Both the position numbers and the translations under genes were made by a program. The notes under the pieces were generated by a model. It worked only from the letters and a program-made list of their open reading frames with translations, searched no databases and had not been told where the DNA came from. Shown in pieces: positions 61,907 through 64,000 of a DNA stretch of 64,000 nucleotides (its first letter is position 1; every line of letters starts with the position of its first letter). Source of the DNA: Typha latifolia (lineage: Eukaryota > Streptophyta > Magnoliopsida > Poales > Typhaceae). The stretch covers positions 11,284,001-11,348,000 of the forward strand of contig CM034103.1 in NCBI GenBank assembly GCA_019914945.1. Reading direction: 5' to 3'.

Positions 61907-64000
61907 CTAATAAGGAATTAAAAGCACTCATTAGAAGATGAACAAGTATCACGTTATGTACACTAGGATTCATTTTTCAATATGTAACTGCTAACAGTTT
62001 TTGCACAAAAACATGGGTTTTAGTTATATACAAGTAAAAAATAAAAACAAGGAAAATGAAAACCACCATGATAGAATCACGCCATTTAGAGACATCTTTA
62101 TTTAATTCTCTGAACTTCACTAATGCCTTGTGAGAACATCAGAAACACCTAATTTAGCAGGTAATAGAATGTTACAAAAGCATTTGGCAGCTAGTAGTGC
62201 CTATGGTGCTCAATGGATGGCGGTCACCATGGCAGGTGCCTTGAGCATAAAGCAACTTTCAGAATATAGAAGTTAAATTGTGAAAAAAGAAATTTCACTG
62301 TCAAACTCCTAAAGAACTGGATGCTCTCATCAGTGTTCTGGTCTGGGAATCTATTCTGAAAATCATATCTGGAAATTCCGTTCTGAAAATTCATATCTAA
62401 AAGCTTGGTGTGAAATCTGTTCTGAAAAACTAATCTGAAATAATATCTTAAATTTATATTTGAAGATCTACTCTGAAATTTGATCAGGAAATCAGATCTA
62501 GAGTTCAGATCTAGAAAACTGAGGTAGAATTCTAGAAAGAAGCAGAGAAGAGCAACAAATATTGGCATCAACGATTTACATGAGAGAAAGATTGTACTAA
62601 CCACGATGCCTCGACTAAAAGTCTAGAAAAAAATATCGGCAATCAACGATTTAGATGAGAGAAAGATTGTACTAAAACTCTAGGCTTCACATTTTACCAT
62701 TCCAATTTCAAACAGCAAGGAACTCTTCACAAAACCCAGGGAGAAAGCCTCGAAGCAATCTTCATCCATCAGAAATCCAACCCAATTACAGTTATATCAT
62801 TATTATAGCACACATAATAGGCCCAAGGTATATATATATATATATTTTTTTTTTATTTTTTTTATTTTTTATTTTTTTTATTTTTTTTCTTTGAGAGAAA
62901 AGCCCGCAGGCCCAATTTCACTATGAAACATAGTTACACCCCTCTCCCGTCTACCCTCAATGGCCAAAAAGCAGGTGACCAGAAAAAGAAGAAGAACCAG
63001 TTAACAATCCGGACCCTGGATCAAAACAAAATACAATACTACAACAATATTAAAACAATGAAACACAAACTACTCCAGACTGAAGCCTGCTTCATTCATC
63101 AGCAACATGGACAGGGTCTTCCATGCTTGAACCATGAATCATCATCCGTCCCTCCTTTCGAGCCTCCTCCCCTTAATACAGTCCAGATGTAAGCAGCCAG
63201 CTACATTCTCCACCAGACTATATATTCTTAAAAAATACCACTATTTCTCTAGACGACCAAAGATCCTTGATGGTCTTTGGATTATTGCAACAGTCCCAGT
63301 AAGACCTGGCCCATCTAAATATACATTAAGTCACCTTACATTTCAAGAACAGATAAGCTACTGAGTACCGTCTCTTCCTTATCACAGTATAGACACTAGC
63401 TTCACCAGTCCATTTCCTACTTAACAAGTTATTCTTTATAAGAAATCTATAATCACCCACCAATTATAAAAACCCGTAATAGGAATTTCATCTTCCACAA
63501 GCTTGAAATAAATTTTGTAGTACTCTCCCTCCATTTATAAGGAGCTTGCATAGGGAGTTCACTGCATAAATTTCTTTACTATCAACTCCATTTTAGTCTA
63601 TCTACTTCATTTAACATAAGCACACCAGCTTATCTCATGTAATTTGAATAATGATATTCTTCCTGACTTAAGAGTTGTTCAGATTTCTTCTATATGCCAA
63701 TCTCCACTTTTCTCCATCCGTGAATCAACAACATACACTTCCTCATCAGTATACCAATGGTTTAACTGGACCAAAATAAGTAAGAAATTAGAACATACCA
63801 AACAGATACTGGACATGAAAATACTTAGAAAATGCCAAAGTACAAGGAAAATAGGTAAACCAATTAAGCAATCCTGACTAAGACCATAAGACACATGCAT
63901 TGCCAACCTAAAGCAGCATTAATCATGCAGTGCACCTCCGCCTACACATGTAGACCTGAAAACCTGTCTGATCTCCCCAACAACTAGTGCCATAGCGACA
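61907..64000. other. Right-edge stretch, probably CTP synthase intron with LINE insertion
   Basis: No further CTP synthase exon was found, so the next exon must lie beyond 64000. The stretch holds a 75-bp duplication ('tcaacgattta' at 62568 and 62643), a degenerate array of 'tctgaaaat/atctgaaa' words at 62340-62520, and a LINE 3' fragment. Confidence 0.5.
62832..63560 (-). mobile_element. Truncated LINE (3' end of ORF2 and poly(A) tail)
   Basis: The plus strand shows a (TA)n and T-rich tract at 62832-62890, a poly(A)-like tail on the minus strand. Upstream on that strand a frame reads RFLIKNNLLSRKWTGEASVY, then YSVAYLFLKCKV, a stop, then IFRWARSYWDCCNNPKTIKD. This resembles the zinc-binding and C-terminal part of plant LINE ORF2, with some cysteines lost. 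Preceding codons (WKMKIPITGFYNW) resemble the region before it. Stops show it is dead. It lies in the inferred CTP synthase intron in the same orientation as the host gene. Confidence 0.55.

Noticed and set aside
1..64000. CRISPR arrays, bacterial operons, biosynthetic gene cluster, viral genome
   Set aside because: No regularly spaced direct repeats with unique spacers were seen, no operon structure and no clustered pathway enzymes. No viral replicase or capsid frames were recognised. The content is ordinary plant nuclear DNA with retroelement remnants.

Overview
The window is nuclear DNA of a flowering plant. It has intron-rich genes with GT-AG introns, plant-specific families (DUF789, DUF3511, DUF761, a short GATA factor, an extensin-like protein), a plant nuclear tRNA-Phe(GAA), A+T-rich intergenic DNA and abundant retroelement debris. 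GC-rich first exons in some genes (the P-loop gene, the DUF3511 gene) and the overall style suggest a monocot, perhaps a palm. That assignment is an impression and was not tested.

Layout. (1) 2.8-12.1 kb, minus strand: PUM24, a nucleolar Pumilio-like rRNA-processing factor. Fourteen exons were traced; the last ~100 codons lie beyond the left edge. (2) 15.4-19.9 kb, plus: a complete importin-alpha gene with 10 coding exons, divergent from PUM24 across 3.3 kb that holds LINE debris. (3) 20-27 kb: A+T-rich intergenic DNA holding a ~2.8-kb solo-LTR-like element on the minus strand. (4) 27.2-33.2 kb: a gene island with a P-loop GTPase-like membrane protein (plus), a small GATA zinc-finger factor (plus) and an extensin-like, probably GPI-anchored protein (minus). 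(5) 34.6-37.7 kb: a second copy of the LTR family, in opposite orientation, with a perfect 5-bp target duplication ACGAC; a 65-bp triplicate follows it. (6) 39.3-43.9 kb: a DUF789 gene with 5 exons. (7) 46.2-54.8 kb: small genes, namely a doubtful 80-aa ORF, a DUF3511 protein, tRNA-Phe, prefoldin subunit 2 behind a 2.2-kb 5'-UTR intron, and a DUF761 protein with four 15-residue repeats. (8) 56.1-61.9 kb and beyond, minus: the C-terminal two thirds of CTP synthase in 16 exons, including the whole glutaminase domain; the synthetase N-terminus lies off the right edge.

The genes form no operon or visible pathway. Several are housekeeping genes for ribosome biogenesis, nuclear import, chaperone function and pyrimidine synthesis. 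Site II and telo-box-like motifs sit upstream of PUM24, and telo boxes near importin alpha, DUF3511 and DUF789.

The most notable observations are two introns that can only be joined in frame with GC-AG splice sites (PUM24 and CTP synthase), the inverted LTR pair around the gene island, and the in-frame 45-bp repeat array in the DUF761 gene. I saw nothing that amounts to a new multi-gene system. Exon borders were read by eye from frame continuity, splice consensus and remembered family sequences.
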